Source of the DNA: a virus
DNA: 32,434 nt
Strand: one strand, 5' to 3'
Virus record (IMG/VR): IMGVR_UViG_3300030329_003487
Location: 1 to 32,434 of that record
The translations under genes were made by a program, and so were the position numbers. Below the pieces are notes generated by a model. It saw nothing but the letters and a program-made list of their open reading frames with translations, did no database searches and was not told the origin of the DNA. Below are positions 21,640 through 27,370 of this stretch, piece after piece (the first letter of the stretch is position 1; each line of letters begins with the position of its first letter).

Positions 21640-21797
21640 ACTAATTCTTTTGTTGCTGTTGGTTCCTTACCCTCTCGGACTAGGTTAACGTCGAAACAGA
21701 CTGCGCTTAATAGCTTGCCCTTGTCCGCGTTTCTGTTACTAGCAATGATTGCCATTGTAAAAATGAAGTCAATTTGTTTTGATTCTTTTTTTGTCAT
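21636..21797 (-). CDS. 53-residue hypothetical protein
   Basis: MTKKESKQIDFIFTMAIIAS... one hydrophobic helix segment and a basic C-terminal part. GGAGG lies five bases before the ATG; it starts directly after the upstream gene ends and its stop overlaps the next ATG. Function unknown. Confidence 0.6.
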   Translation of the reverse strand: MTKKESKQIDFIFTMAIIASNRNADKGKLLSAVCFDVNLVREGKEPTATKELV

Positions 21798-21977
21798 TTA
21801 ATCCTCCGCTAATCTATCTCTTGCTGCTCCAATTACTTCTTGATAATAATTATAGTCATGGTCAGAAAGAACTCGATGCTCATGGTTCCAAGCACTCTCT
21901 GTGTTATACTTTAGCCAATCTGACAATGCCCATAAGCCTTTGTCAATCCTATCTTTGTCTACCATTCTTCCGTTCAT
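21798..21977 (-). CDS. 59-residue hypothetical protein
   Basis: MNGRMVDKDRIDKGLWALSDW... helical with many Trp/His/Tyr (SAWNHEHRVLSDHDYNYYQEV). It ends exactly where the next gene begins. An ordinary short leader; no function recognised. Confidence 0.6.
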   Translation of the reverse strand: MNGRMVDKDRIDKGLWALSDWLKYNTESAWNHEHRVLSDHDYNYYQEVIGAARDRLAED

Positions 21978-21980
21978 AAT

Positions 21981-22301
21981 TTAATATGGGTCGCTGATGT
22001 TTGAGTCTGCCCAGTTCTCGTTTCTCATTTCTTGATACTTGTCTGCTGGGTCTACGTTCAGTTGTTGGTCAGATGCTTGATTTTCCACACCGTTCATCTT
22101 TGGAACTCTGCCATCCTCAATAATCTCAAGTTTACCAACAGAGTTTCCGTTGATGTCGATAGCGAAAACGGCGTCACCCACATACTGAAGGCAATGGTCA
22201 TCTACATCGTCTGCGATGTTTCTCAAGATGCGAGCCAATTCCGTGGCGGGACGTTCGCCAAAAGCCGCATTACCCATGTTAATTTGAAGTGTTGCTTTCA
22301 T
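21981..22301 (-). CDS. Conserved small phage protein, unknown
   Basis: 106 residues. The opening MKATLQINMGNAAFGERPATELARILRN (split here: MKATLQINMGNAAF, ATELARILRN) and 'DINGNSVG' form a recognisable compact domain often annotated as hypothetical in tailed phages. The C-terminal 40 residues are acidic and flexible. Start overlaps the upstream stop as TAATG. Confidence 0.65.
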   Translation of the reverse strand: MKATLQINMGNAAFGERPATELARILRNIADDVDDHCLQYVGDAVFAIDINGNSVGKLEIIEDGRVPKMNGVENQASDQQLNVDPADKYQEMRNENWADSNISDPY

Positions 22302-22510
22302 TAAAGGACGTTAAGTTCGTAATTGAATTGCGCTTGCGAGGATAACCCAGCTTTCAAGAAAGGCAGTCCCGCTTTGATGTTGTAAAGGCGATACGCTTCT
22401 GCTTTCGCCTCAACATGAGACACACCCAACTTCTTTTGGGATTTGATGTAGTTAGTGACTAATGCAGCTTTCACCGCATTACGCGCATTATAGGTTTTGT
22501 AGGTTTTCAT
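22301..22510 (-). CDS. Small basic helical protein
   Basis: 69 residues from the ATG at 22510 (MKTYKTYNARNAVKAALVTNYIKSQ). All-helical and basic, with 'SHVEAKAEAYRLYNIKAGLPF'. The longer frame to 22543 includes the -10 box and was rejected. It is coupled to the next gene. Function unknown. Confidence 0.55.
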   Translation of the reverse strand: MKTYKTYNARNAVKAALVTNYIKSQKKLGVSHVEAKAEAYRLYNIKAGLPFLKAGLSSQAQFNYELNVL

Positions 22511-22533
22511 CGGTTTTTCGTTTCGTTGTTCTA

Positions 22534-22562
22534 ATTCTCTCACAATCTTGCCATAAGGTCAA
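22534..22562 (-). promoter_or_regulatory. Promoter TTGACC / TGTGA-GAGAAT
   Basis: -35 TTGACC (22557-22562), 17-bp spacer, -10 GAGAAT (22534-22539) preceded by TTGTGA. The TGA stop of the upstream 39-residue gene lies inside the -35 hexamer. Confidence 0.65.
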
Positions 22563-22678
22563 GAAAAAATCGCTCTAAAAATTCCTTTTATATGGAACCA
22601 AACACGCTCAAGCTTGTTGTGTTCAACGTCCCACGCAATGCATTTACAATGAGCTTTGACTTGTTCTTTGCGGCCCAT
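22559..22678 (-). CDS. 39-residue hypothetical protein
   Basis: MGRKEQVKAHCKCIAWDVEH... small, with CKC and a hydrophobic basic C-terminus. Its stop codon overlaps the -35 box of the next promoter. It starts five bases after the 40-residue gene. Function unknown. Confidence 0.45.
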   Translation of the reverse strand: MGRKEQVKAHCKCIAWDVEHNKLERVWFHIKGIFRAIFS

Positions 22679-22682
22679 GAGG

Positions 22683-22805
22683 TTATTTATGTTTAGGTTT
22701 ACGACGATAAGAGCCTTTGCCCTTCTTTGGCTTTTCTATACGCACTGCGCTGCCCATCATTCCCTGCGGGTTGACTCGCACTTTAACTGGTTTCAATCTT
22801 TTCAT
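22683..22805 (-). CDS. 40-residue basic protein
   Basis: MKRLKPVKVRVNPQGMMGSA... extremely basic C-terminus (KPKKGKGSYRRKPKHK). CACAAT lies six bases before the ATG, as in leaderless genes. A frame extends upstream to 22895, which would add 30 residues; the start is therefore uncertain. Possibly a nucleic-acid-binding peptide. Confidence 0.45.
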   Translation of the reverse strand: MKRLKPVKVRVNPQGMMGSAVRIEKPKKGKGSYRRKPKHK

Positions 22806-22959
22806 TGTTAAATTGTGTGCCACTGTAAAGGTCGTCTCTTTCACCGCCTTCAGAGGTGGCTTTCGTGAGCAGTAGAGCCTTGCTAGTACTCTCACGAACT
22901 GCTTACATTAAACCATAGAACCCCAAAAAAGGCAATAACAAAATAAAAAAATAATTCAC

Positions 22960-23022
22960 ATTCTGTTGATAGTTTTTGCTTGACAGATAGCCGGGCTGCC
23001 CGGCCGCTCACTTCAAGTCAAG
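22960..23022 (-). repeat. Palindromic module M5
   Basis: GCCGGGCTGCCCGGC at 22990-23004 with T centre, CTTGAC (22979-22984) and GTCAAG (23017-23022). TCTGTTGATAG precedes it. The stretch 22806-22989 outside the module holds no clear gene. Confidence 0.7.
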
Positions 23023-23031
23023 TCTTTTTTA

Positions 23032-23277
23032 TTAATTATTTTCCTTATTTAATACCAGGGCAAATTCTTCCAAAAACTTTTGCGGCGTTTCTGCAATACG
23101 CAAAGCCTTAGCGAATAAAACAAAATGTTTATAATCTTCTTTTGGAATTTCTATCCATTCTGCCCCGTTCCAAAATGCTGAACGTCTTGTTCTGTCAAAT
23201 TGTATAAGCGCAAAGCTCGGCACTTTTTCTAAGTCACCGCCATGCAAAGGGTGTTTTATCTTATTTCCATCGTCCAT
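23032..23277 (-). CDS. Small hypothetical protein
   Basis: 81 residues (MDDGNKIKHPLHGGDLEKVPSF...). 'AFWNGAEWIEIPKEDYKHF' suggests a beta hairpin followed by helices. AGGAGG precedes the ATG strongly. The last 17 coding bases before the tail are duplicated at 18602-18618. The start overlaps a 25-residue upstream ORF. Confidence 0.65.
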   Translation of the reverse strand: MDDGNKIKHPLHGGDLEKVPSFALIQFDRTRRSAFWNGAEWIEIPKEDYKHFVLFAKALRIAETPQKFLEEFALVLNKENN

Positions 23278-23338
23278 TCGTTCCTCCTTCTAAATATAAC
23301 ATTATCCATACAAAAATAAAAACAATAAATATCTCCAT
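23261..23338 (-). CDS. 25-residue hydrophobic peptide
   Basis: MEIFIVFIFVWIMLY and a short tail; likely one membrane helix. AAAGGA lies ten bases before the ATG, and it overlaps the next gene by 17 bases. Small membrane ORFs of this kind recur in the window (17165, 26974, 29647). Confidence 0.35.
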   Translation of the reverse strand: MEIFIVFIFVWIMLYLEGGTNGRWK

Positions 23339-23360
23339 AGCACAAGCCTTTCCTTTAGGG

Positions 23361-24113
23361 TTAGGCCAATGCAAGCTCGGCGCGTTTACTATATCCGTTC
23401 CATCCTTTCCGCTTTAGCTCTTGCAAGGCTTGGCTTGCTTTGCTGCCCTTTGGCTGTGTTCCGTGAATCAGCAGCGCAAAGCTTTCCTTGCCATATGCTG
23501 CGTGGTAATCGTCGTGGTCAATCTCCAGACCTAGTTCCTCTGCCTCTGCTTCGCTGTAAACAACGCGAGCATTTTTCAAATCATGCTCGGCAATCAAATG
23601 GTCATACTTGCCACCATCGGAAGCCGTCAACGAAAAGTTTGCGGGAATCTCACCGAAACGCTTTACCCAAAAGTTTAAGCTCTTGGTGTATGCGTAAAAA
23701 TGTTTGTGAGGCATACGCCGCGCAACCTCCAACCATGCGTCGAAATACTTTTGCGAGAAGAAATCACCGCCAACGTGGACGCGGAGAATGTCAAAAGCTT
23801 TGGGGAGTTGAGACTGTAACAGGTCGGCCAATTGCAACTCATCGCCTTTGACTGAACGGATGGCGTCGAAATTGCGCCACACCATTGCGCGAGTGTTTTT
23901 ATACTGTGACTCACTACTTGCGGCAAAGCAACGAAACTCTGTTTCTTCTCCGTCCGTAATCTTGCCCGTTTCCCTGTCGGCTTTAGACAAGCAATCTTTA
24001 GCCGCTGGACAAGTCCAACCGCTTGGAAGGGTAAACGCTTTGATGCGTTTCTTGAGCTTCTTTGCCATTGCGACAAGTTTGGCGTTTGCGTTTGAAAAAG
24101 TAAGTTCATTCAT
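23361..24113 (-). CDS. GP88-like protein (Cys-rich, phage gene product 88 family)
   Basis: 250 residues from the ATG at 24113. The opening 'AFTLPSGWTCPAAKDC' (Cys35, Cys41) and 'FRCFAASSE' (Cys62), followed by 'HVGGDFFSQKYFDAWLEVAR' and 'HFYAYTKSLNFW', match the Gene-product-88 family of phages and plasmids, whose role is unknown and which may bind metal or an Fe-S cluster. The frame continues to 24134 but that part holds the -10 box. Two other frames here are shadows. Confidence 0.7.
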   Translation of the reverse strand: MNELTFSNANAKLVAMAKKLKKRIKAFTLPSGWTCPAAKDCLSKADRETGKITDGEETEFRCFAASSESQYKNTRAMVWRNFDAIRSVKGDELQLADLLQSQLPKAFDILRVHVGGDFFSQKYFDAWLEVARRMPHKHFYAYTKSLNFWVKRFGEIPANFSLTASDGGKYDHLIAEHDLKNARVVYSEAEAEELGLEIDHDDYHAAYGKESFALLIHGTQPKGSKASQALQELKRKGWNGYSKRAELALA

Positions 24114-24124
24114 AGGTTTTTCTA

Positions 24125-24153
24125 ATTCTCTCACAACCTTTCCAAATGGTCAA
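24125..24153 (-). promoter_or_regulatory. Promoter TTGACC / TGTGA-GAGAAT
   Basis: -35 TTGACC (24148-24153), 17-bp spacer, -10 GAGAAT (24125-24130). The upstream gene's TGA stop (24150-24152) lies in the -35 hexamer, exactly as at 22559. Confidence 0.65.
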
Positions 24154-24572
24154 GCACTTTCTCGGTTGCCATAGTCAGAATCGGGCCTTTCCGCGCTGAT
24201 GGTTCCCATTGCATAGCAATCCAAGTTAGCAACGGACGGAGTTTTTAGATACGGCATCGTTTTGCACTGACGCCAACGTCTAGCGGCAAGTTTATCGGCC
24301 AAGGCGGGAATGAGTGCGCCACGCTTACCTTCAAACTTATGCGAGTGATTGTTAAGGATGGCATTCACCGCAGCTTTACGAAACGCACGAATCAAACGCG
24401 CTTCTTGCGTCCAGAAAGAAACAGTGAATTCATCGCGCCAATCTGGGTCGGGTTGATTGGTTGCCTTGTGGTTGTATAGGCTCCAAAAAGCTTGCTCGGC
24501 TTCCTCGTGGCTGTCGCCAGTGATGAAAACATGAATATCTTTGCCGCAGTTGATGTAATGTGTTTTAATCAT
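24150..24572 (-). CDS. Hypothetical protein, leaderless gene
   Basis: 140 residues from the ATG at 24572 (MIKTHYINCGKDIHVFITGDSHEEAEQ...). Strand-helix N-terminus with 'HEEAEQAFWSLYNH', then a basic helical region 'RLIRAFRKAAVNAIL' and 'LAARRWRQCK'. TACAAT ends six bases before the ATG. The frame continues to 24704 through module M6, which I reject as coding. Function unknown. Confidence 0.6.
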   Translation of the reverse strand: MIKTHYINCGKDIHVFITGDSHEEAEQAFWSLYNHKATNQPDPDWRDEFTVSFWTQEARLIRAFRKAAVNAILNNHSHKFEGKRGALIPALADKLAARRWRQCKTMPYLKTPSVANLDCYAMGTISAERPDSDYGNRESA

Positions 24573-24578
24573 GTGAGC

Positions 24579-24587
24579 ATTGTACCA
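24579..24587 (-). promoter_or_regulatory. Extended -10 TGGTACAAT for a leaderless gene
   Basis: TGGTACAAT (hexamer 24579-24584) with TGTCAGTG upstream. The sequence before it (TCTCGCTTTGTTCTGTCA) resembles that before gene 15434..15670. Confidence 0.55.
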
Positions 24588-24633
24588 CACTGACAGAACA
24601 AAGCGAGAAAAATCCTGGTTTTTTTTCGTCCAG

Positions 24634-24705
24634 TTATCCACGGATTGTGAATAACTTTCTCTTGACTTGTGGGTCGGCCGGGCTGCCCGGCAAACACTTG
24701 TCAAG
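24634..24705 (-). repeat. Palindromic module M6
   Basis: GCCGGGCTGCCCGGC at 24677-24691, CTTGAC (24661-24666) and GTCAAG (24700-24705). TTATCCACGG and TTGTGAATAA lie beside it; the latter fits the DnaA-box consensus TTATNCACA on the opposite strand. Confidence 0.7.
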
Positions 24706-24725
24706 CAAAAAGTTTACCCAATCAC

Positions 24726-24787
24726 AAAAAAAAATCCCCCGCTCCAAAGTTAATAAAGGAGCGAGGGAAGGCAGGGGCGCGGCCCCT
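24726..24787 (-). terminator. Rho-independent terminator of the DUF932 gene
   Basis: CCCTCGCTCC pairs with GGAGCGGGGG (24758-24767 with 24736-24745) and is followed by a run of nine T on the minus strand. A second palindrome AGGGGC-GCG-GCCCCT (24773-24787) contains the TAG stop codon. Confidence 0.85.
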
Positions 24788-25661
24788 AGTTTTTCTCCAC
24801 TTCAACCGTCTTGAGCGGCAGTAGCAGCTTGTCCATGTCGGACTGCTTGCGGGTCGCGCTCCACAACCGCTTGAACACATTGCGGGAAGTGCGGTCAGCG
24901 AGTTCGCTCCGAGTATCTTCCACTTGATGCGTCAAATGCTGGGTGGTAGCATTGTAAAGGTTGTAAAGGTTCCGATCCTCATCCTCGGCATGGGTTGGGT
25001 CATTCCAAACCTTGGCAATCTCGCCGCTCATGCGTTCGGACAACGTACCGAGCCGCACAAGGTTTCCGAGAATAGTCAAGCCCTGTTCATGCTCGATGGG
25101 CTTTTGTCCAAGATGCTCCACCTTGTCGATAGCCTTGTCCCAGCTAGAAATAGCTTTTGCAAGCGCATCTTCCAAAAAACCAGTTTCCACATTGCTCGAA
25201 TGCTTTTTGGTCATGGACTGCTCGTTTTCCAAGGTTGTCATGCCGTTGGTGCAAACCAACCGCAGCATCCCCAGCGCAAACGATACGCGCAACGAACGAT
25301 CAAAAGAGTTTTGAAGGGTAAGGCGCAAACCCACTTCATCACCCACCTTGCGATCCTCACGGCGTAACGCACGGGTCTGGTTTTTGAAATCATAATGCGC
25401 TCGCATACGCGCACCGTCACCAGTGACATATACCGTGCGCTCGTACCCGCCAAGGTCAGCGTTGTCAAAAGCACGTTCAGCAACGTCAATCAAGTCGCCA
25501 TGCTGTACGATGCCGTAACGGTCAGACGTTACGCCTAACACGCCACCATTATCGGAGCGTTGGTTTCCAAAGAAGCCCGTGCGGCGTCCTTGCGAATCAA
25601 ACAAGGGAACTTGCTCAACGGTGAAGTCGTAATCAGAGGTTTGTGGTGCGATTTTTGGCAT
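24786..25661 (-). CDS. DUF932 / phage-plasmid-like protein
   Basis: 291 residues. 'GVLGVTSDRYGIVQHGDLIDVAE', 'GDGARMRAHYDF', 'GDEVGLRLTLQNSFDRSLR' and 'FALGMLRLVCTNGM' are the hallmark segments of DUF932 (TIGR03299-type), common on plasmids and phages with unknown function. Codons and local G+C look richer than the neighbours, suggesting separate ancestry. A ribosome-site-like AAAGAAAG precedes the ATG. A long 5' region with two promoters and a hairpin lies upstream (25711-25940). Confidence 0.85.
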   Translation of the reverse strand: MPKIAPQTSDYDFTVEQVPLFDSQGRRTGFFGNQRSDNGGVLGVTSDRYGIVQHGDLIDVAERAFDNADLGGYERTVYVTGDGARMRAHYDFKNQTRALRREDRKVGDEVGLRLTLQNSFDRSLRVSFALGMLRLVCTNGMTTLENEQSMTKKHSSNVETGFLEDALAKAISSWDKAIDKVEHLGQKPIEHEQGLTILGNLVRLGTLSERMSGEIAKVWNDPTHAEDEDRNLYNLYNATTQHLTHQVEDTRSELADRTSRNVFKRLWSATRKQSDMDKLLLPLKTVEVEKN

Positions 25662-25710
25662 AACTAGTTTTTCTTTCTTTAATGGTTCTTACTGTCGTTC
25701 AACTGTTCTA

Positions 25711-25739
25711 ATTCTCTCATACTCTTGGCTTCGGGGCAA
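25711..25739 (-). promoter_or_regulatory. Proximal DUF932 promoter
   Basis: -35 TTGCCC (25734-25739), 17-bp spacer, -10 GAGAAT (25711-25716) preceded by TATGA. Confidence 0.55.
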
Positions 25740-25764
25740 GCTTTTTTTTGCAATAGGAAACACT

Positions 25765-25834
25765 TTTTTTGTCGATCACTTGCGAGCGGCAAAGTTTTTT
25801 GTCGATCAATTATGCCAATTAATGAGCGGCAAAG
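25765..25834. repeat. Two-part direct repeat upstream of DUF932
   Basis: TTTTTTGTCGATCA (25765-25778 and 25795-25808) and GAGCGGCAAAG (25784-25794 and 25824-25834) each occur twice in the same order. This fits a regulator binding site between the two promoters. Confidence 0.65.
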
Positions 25835-25849
25835 GAACAATTGTTTTGA

Positions 25850-25878
25850 AGAATAAGGCTGTTTTTGCGAGGTGTCAA
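25850..25878 (-). promoter_or_regulatory. Distal sigma70 promoter
   Basis: TTGACA (25873-25878), 17-bp spacer, TATTCT (25850-25855). Transcription would run across the direct repeats toward DUF932. Confidence 0.6.
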
Positions 25879-25886
25879 GCCAAATA

Positions 25887-25940
25887 ATTTCTTAAAAAGG
25901 GGCGTTTTCTCCGATGAGAAATTAGCTGTTTTTAAGAAAT
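25887..25940. other. Perfect 12-bp hairpin with nested stem
   Basis: ATTTCTTAAAAA (25887-25898) pairs perfectly with TTTTTAAGAAAT (25929-25940); inside, TTTCTC-CGAT-GAGAAA forms a second stem. It lies between module M7 and the distal promoter. Confidence 0.6.
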
Positions 25941-25948
25941 GTTTATAA

Positions 25949-26015
25949 CCTGTGAGTAAAAAGTGCTTGACATCTGAACCCGGCCGGGCTGCCCGGCCCT
26001 TGGTGCTTTGTCAAG
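25949..26015 (-). repeat. Palindromic module M7
   Basis: GCCGGGCTGCCCGGC at 25983-25997, CTTGAC (25966-25971), GTCAAG (26010-26015). The adjacent TGTGAGTAA is the most diverged DnaA-like box. 26016-26189 beyond it is AT-rich with several TTATTTA copies and no supported gene. Confidence 0.7.
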
Positions 26016-26185
26016 AGAAAAATCAAACAAAATCCAACCTTTATTTCTATTATTTATTTACAGTTAGCCGTTTGCTTTGTCGCTTTATTTGACTCTATAT
26101 TTATTTACATCCATTTAATTGATTATTTGTTATTTATTTCATTCACATTGAAAAAACTGACTTATTATTTATTTGAAGTGTAATG

Positions 26186-26382
26186 TTAAAAACAGCGACG
26201 AGGGAGAGCAAGTACGGAATTTCACCGCACCCAATTATGCTTGTAGCTGCAATGGGAGGGGGCCATACACCTTGACTACAATCTCCCCTACCTGTTATTA
26301 CCAAGTTTAGCAAGTTCGACCTTCCGCTTGTTATCACGGCCTAGCCAGAGCCTAGTAGGTACTCTTGCTCAACCCTCGTCAC
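26186..26382 (-). ncRNA. Candidate structured RNA, about 190 nt
   Basis: A long closing stem joins GACGAGGG (26373-26380 read on minus) to CCCTCGTC (26197-26204), continued by GAGCAAG/CTTGCTC (26364-26370 with 26206-26212). Inside are CCTAC/GTAGG and GGGAG/CTCCC pairings. On the minus strand it is followed by GCTGTTTTTAAC, a terminator-like T run. It lies right after the stop of 26390..26926. TTTTTAACATT at its end is shared with the end of the candidate at 18630. A 'GGTGAAATTCCG' run recalls cobalamin riboswitches, but other conserved parts were not found. Confidence 0.5.
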
Positions 26383-26389
26383 TCTTAGC

Positions 26390-26926
26390 CTAGTTAGCTA
26401 ATTCTTCTTCGTCTTCGGGATAATAGTATCCCAGCTTCTCTCTAAGCTCTATGCCTTTTTCACTTTCCCAATCATAGTCATGGACACTCTCAATGACACC
26501 GTCCATAATCTCGTCCTCTCCAACAAAACCACCGCCTTCATCGGCATACGTTTGATGGAACACCAAGGATGGATAAGCCTTAGACACTTTCTTAAAATAT
26601 TCTGTAGCTGGCGACCAAGCTGTATAATACGAAATCTCAGCATAAAAGCTCATCGCCTCTTCGTCCAAGCCAAACTCCCACCCCCCGTGGTGGTCATAGC
26701 AATCCCACTTCGTACCCCAATTAGTTATCCGCCATTCGTACCAATCAGGCATCTTAAATTTACCATCATCACCAACATTAGACCTGTCTTTTAAAGTCTC
26801 TGATGGGGTAGGATGACTAGCCTCAAAAGAAAAAGGCTGCTCTTTAGTGCTGTTGTTCTTCACGAACTCTTCGAGCTTCTCTTTCTCCCCGTAGATTCGT
26901 AAAATTGTTGAAGTATGATTTGGCAT
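26390..26926 (-). CDS. Api92/YubB-like ferredoxin-fold protein
   Basis: 178 residues. Start MPNHTSTILRIYG, then FSFEASHPTPSE, 'WYEWRITNWGTKWD', 'MSFYAEISYYTAWSPATEYFKKVSKAYPSL' and 'FHQTYADEGGGFVG' match the YubB-ferredoxin-like (DUF1281/Api92) family carried by phages and plasmids; function unknown. The promoter is TTGCGT, 17-bp spacer, TAAACT (26966-26994). The candidate RNA follows its stop by about eight bases. Confidence 0.75.
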   Translation of the reverse strand: MPNHTSTILRIYGEKEKLEEFVKNNSTKEQPFSFEASHPTPSETLKDRSNVGDDGKFKMPDWYEWRITNWGTKWDCYDHHGGWEFGLDEEAMSFYAEISYYTAWSPATEYFKKVSKAYPSLVFHQTYADEGGGFVGEDEIMDGVIESVHDYDWESEKGIELREKLGYYYPEDEEELAN

Positions 26927-26965
26927 AGGCTTTTGTTGTTTAACTTTGTTGTTTAACTCTTCCTA

Positions 26966-26994
26966 AGTTTAACCTACTCTTGCCCCCCACGCAA
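26966..26994 (-). promoter_or_regulatory. Promoter for the Api92-like gene
   Basis: TTGCGT (26989-26994), 17-bp spacer, TAAACT (26966-26971); it overlaps the end of the 33-residue membrane ORF. Confidence 0.5.
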
Positions 26995-27075
26995 GAAAAA
27001 AAATAAAAAATATACAAGCCCCAATCCTATTACTAAAAAAAGGTATATTGCTGTAAGAAAAAAAATCCACCCCAT
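26974..27075 (-). CDS. 33-residue membrane peptide
   Basis: MGWIFFLTAIYLFLVIGLGL... almost entirely hydrophobic, probably one long transmembrane helix with a short polar end (RGGQE). It begins two bases after the upstream stop. Function unknown. Confidence 0.45.
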   Translation of the reverse strand: MGWIFFLTAIYLFLVIGLGLVYFLFFFLRGGQE

Positions 27076-27076
27076 C

Positions 27077-27370
27077 TCAACCAAGCCACATATCTTCTTC
27101 ATCGCAAGTCCATTTCATTTTGTCCATTATATTTATAAACGACGTTTTAGTAATTGGTAAATCATTAATTAATACTGGTAATATTTGTCGGCTTTCATAT
27201 TCGCTTTCACCCCAACCCATATATACTATATTCTTATTATATTTAACAATTATAAAATCAGAATCAGTAGTCACCCACCACTCGTTATCACTATAACAAT
27301 AAACAGACAATAGCTCCGCACCCCGAAGGGTACGGTAACTATTATCGTCTGCTACGCTAAACTTCTTCAC
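27077..27370 (-). CDS. Hypothetical protein, GTG start
   Basis: 97 residues beginning at a GTG (GTGAAGAAGTTTAGC) inside the end of the RuvB-like gene, a 14-base overlap that suggests coupled translation. Beta-rich N-terminal half ('LLSVYCYSDNEWWVTTDSDFIIVKY'), helical C-terminus ending MWLG. No family recognised. Confidence 0.55.
   Translation of the reverse strand: MKKFSVADDNSYRTLRGAELLSVYCYSDNEWWVTTDSDFIIVKYNKNIVYMGWGESEYESRQILPVLINDLPITKTSFINIMDKMKWTCDEEDMWLG

Noticed and set aside
24573-24704. Upstream extension of the 24150 gene
   Set aside because: It crosses module M6 and the -10 box, and the leaderless start at 24572 fits the array rule.
23369-25367. Long plus-strand and alternative-frame ORFs over the GP88-like and DUF932 genes
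   Set aside because: Explained by higher G+C in these genes; the annotated frames carry family motifs, the others none.
15723-26015. Palindromic modules as plain rho-independent terminators
   Set aside because: Strong stems, but no T run follows them on the minus strand; M5 has one only on the opposite strand.
26186-26382. Cobalamin riboswitch
   Set aside because: Only a GGTGAAATTCCG-like run matches; the remaining conserved core and a downstream target gene in the right orientation were not found.
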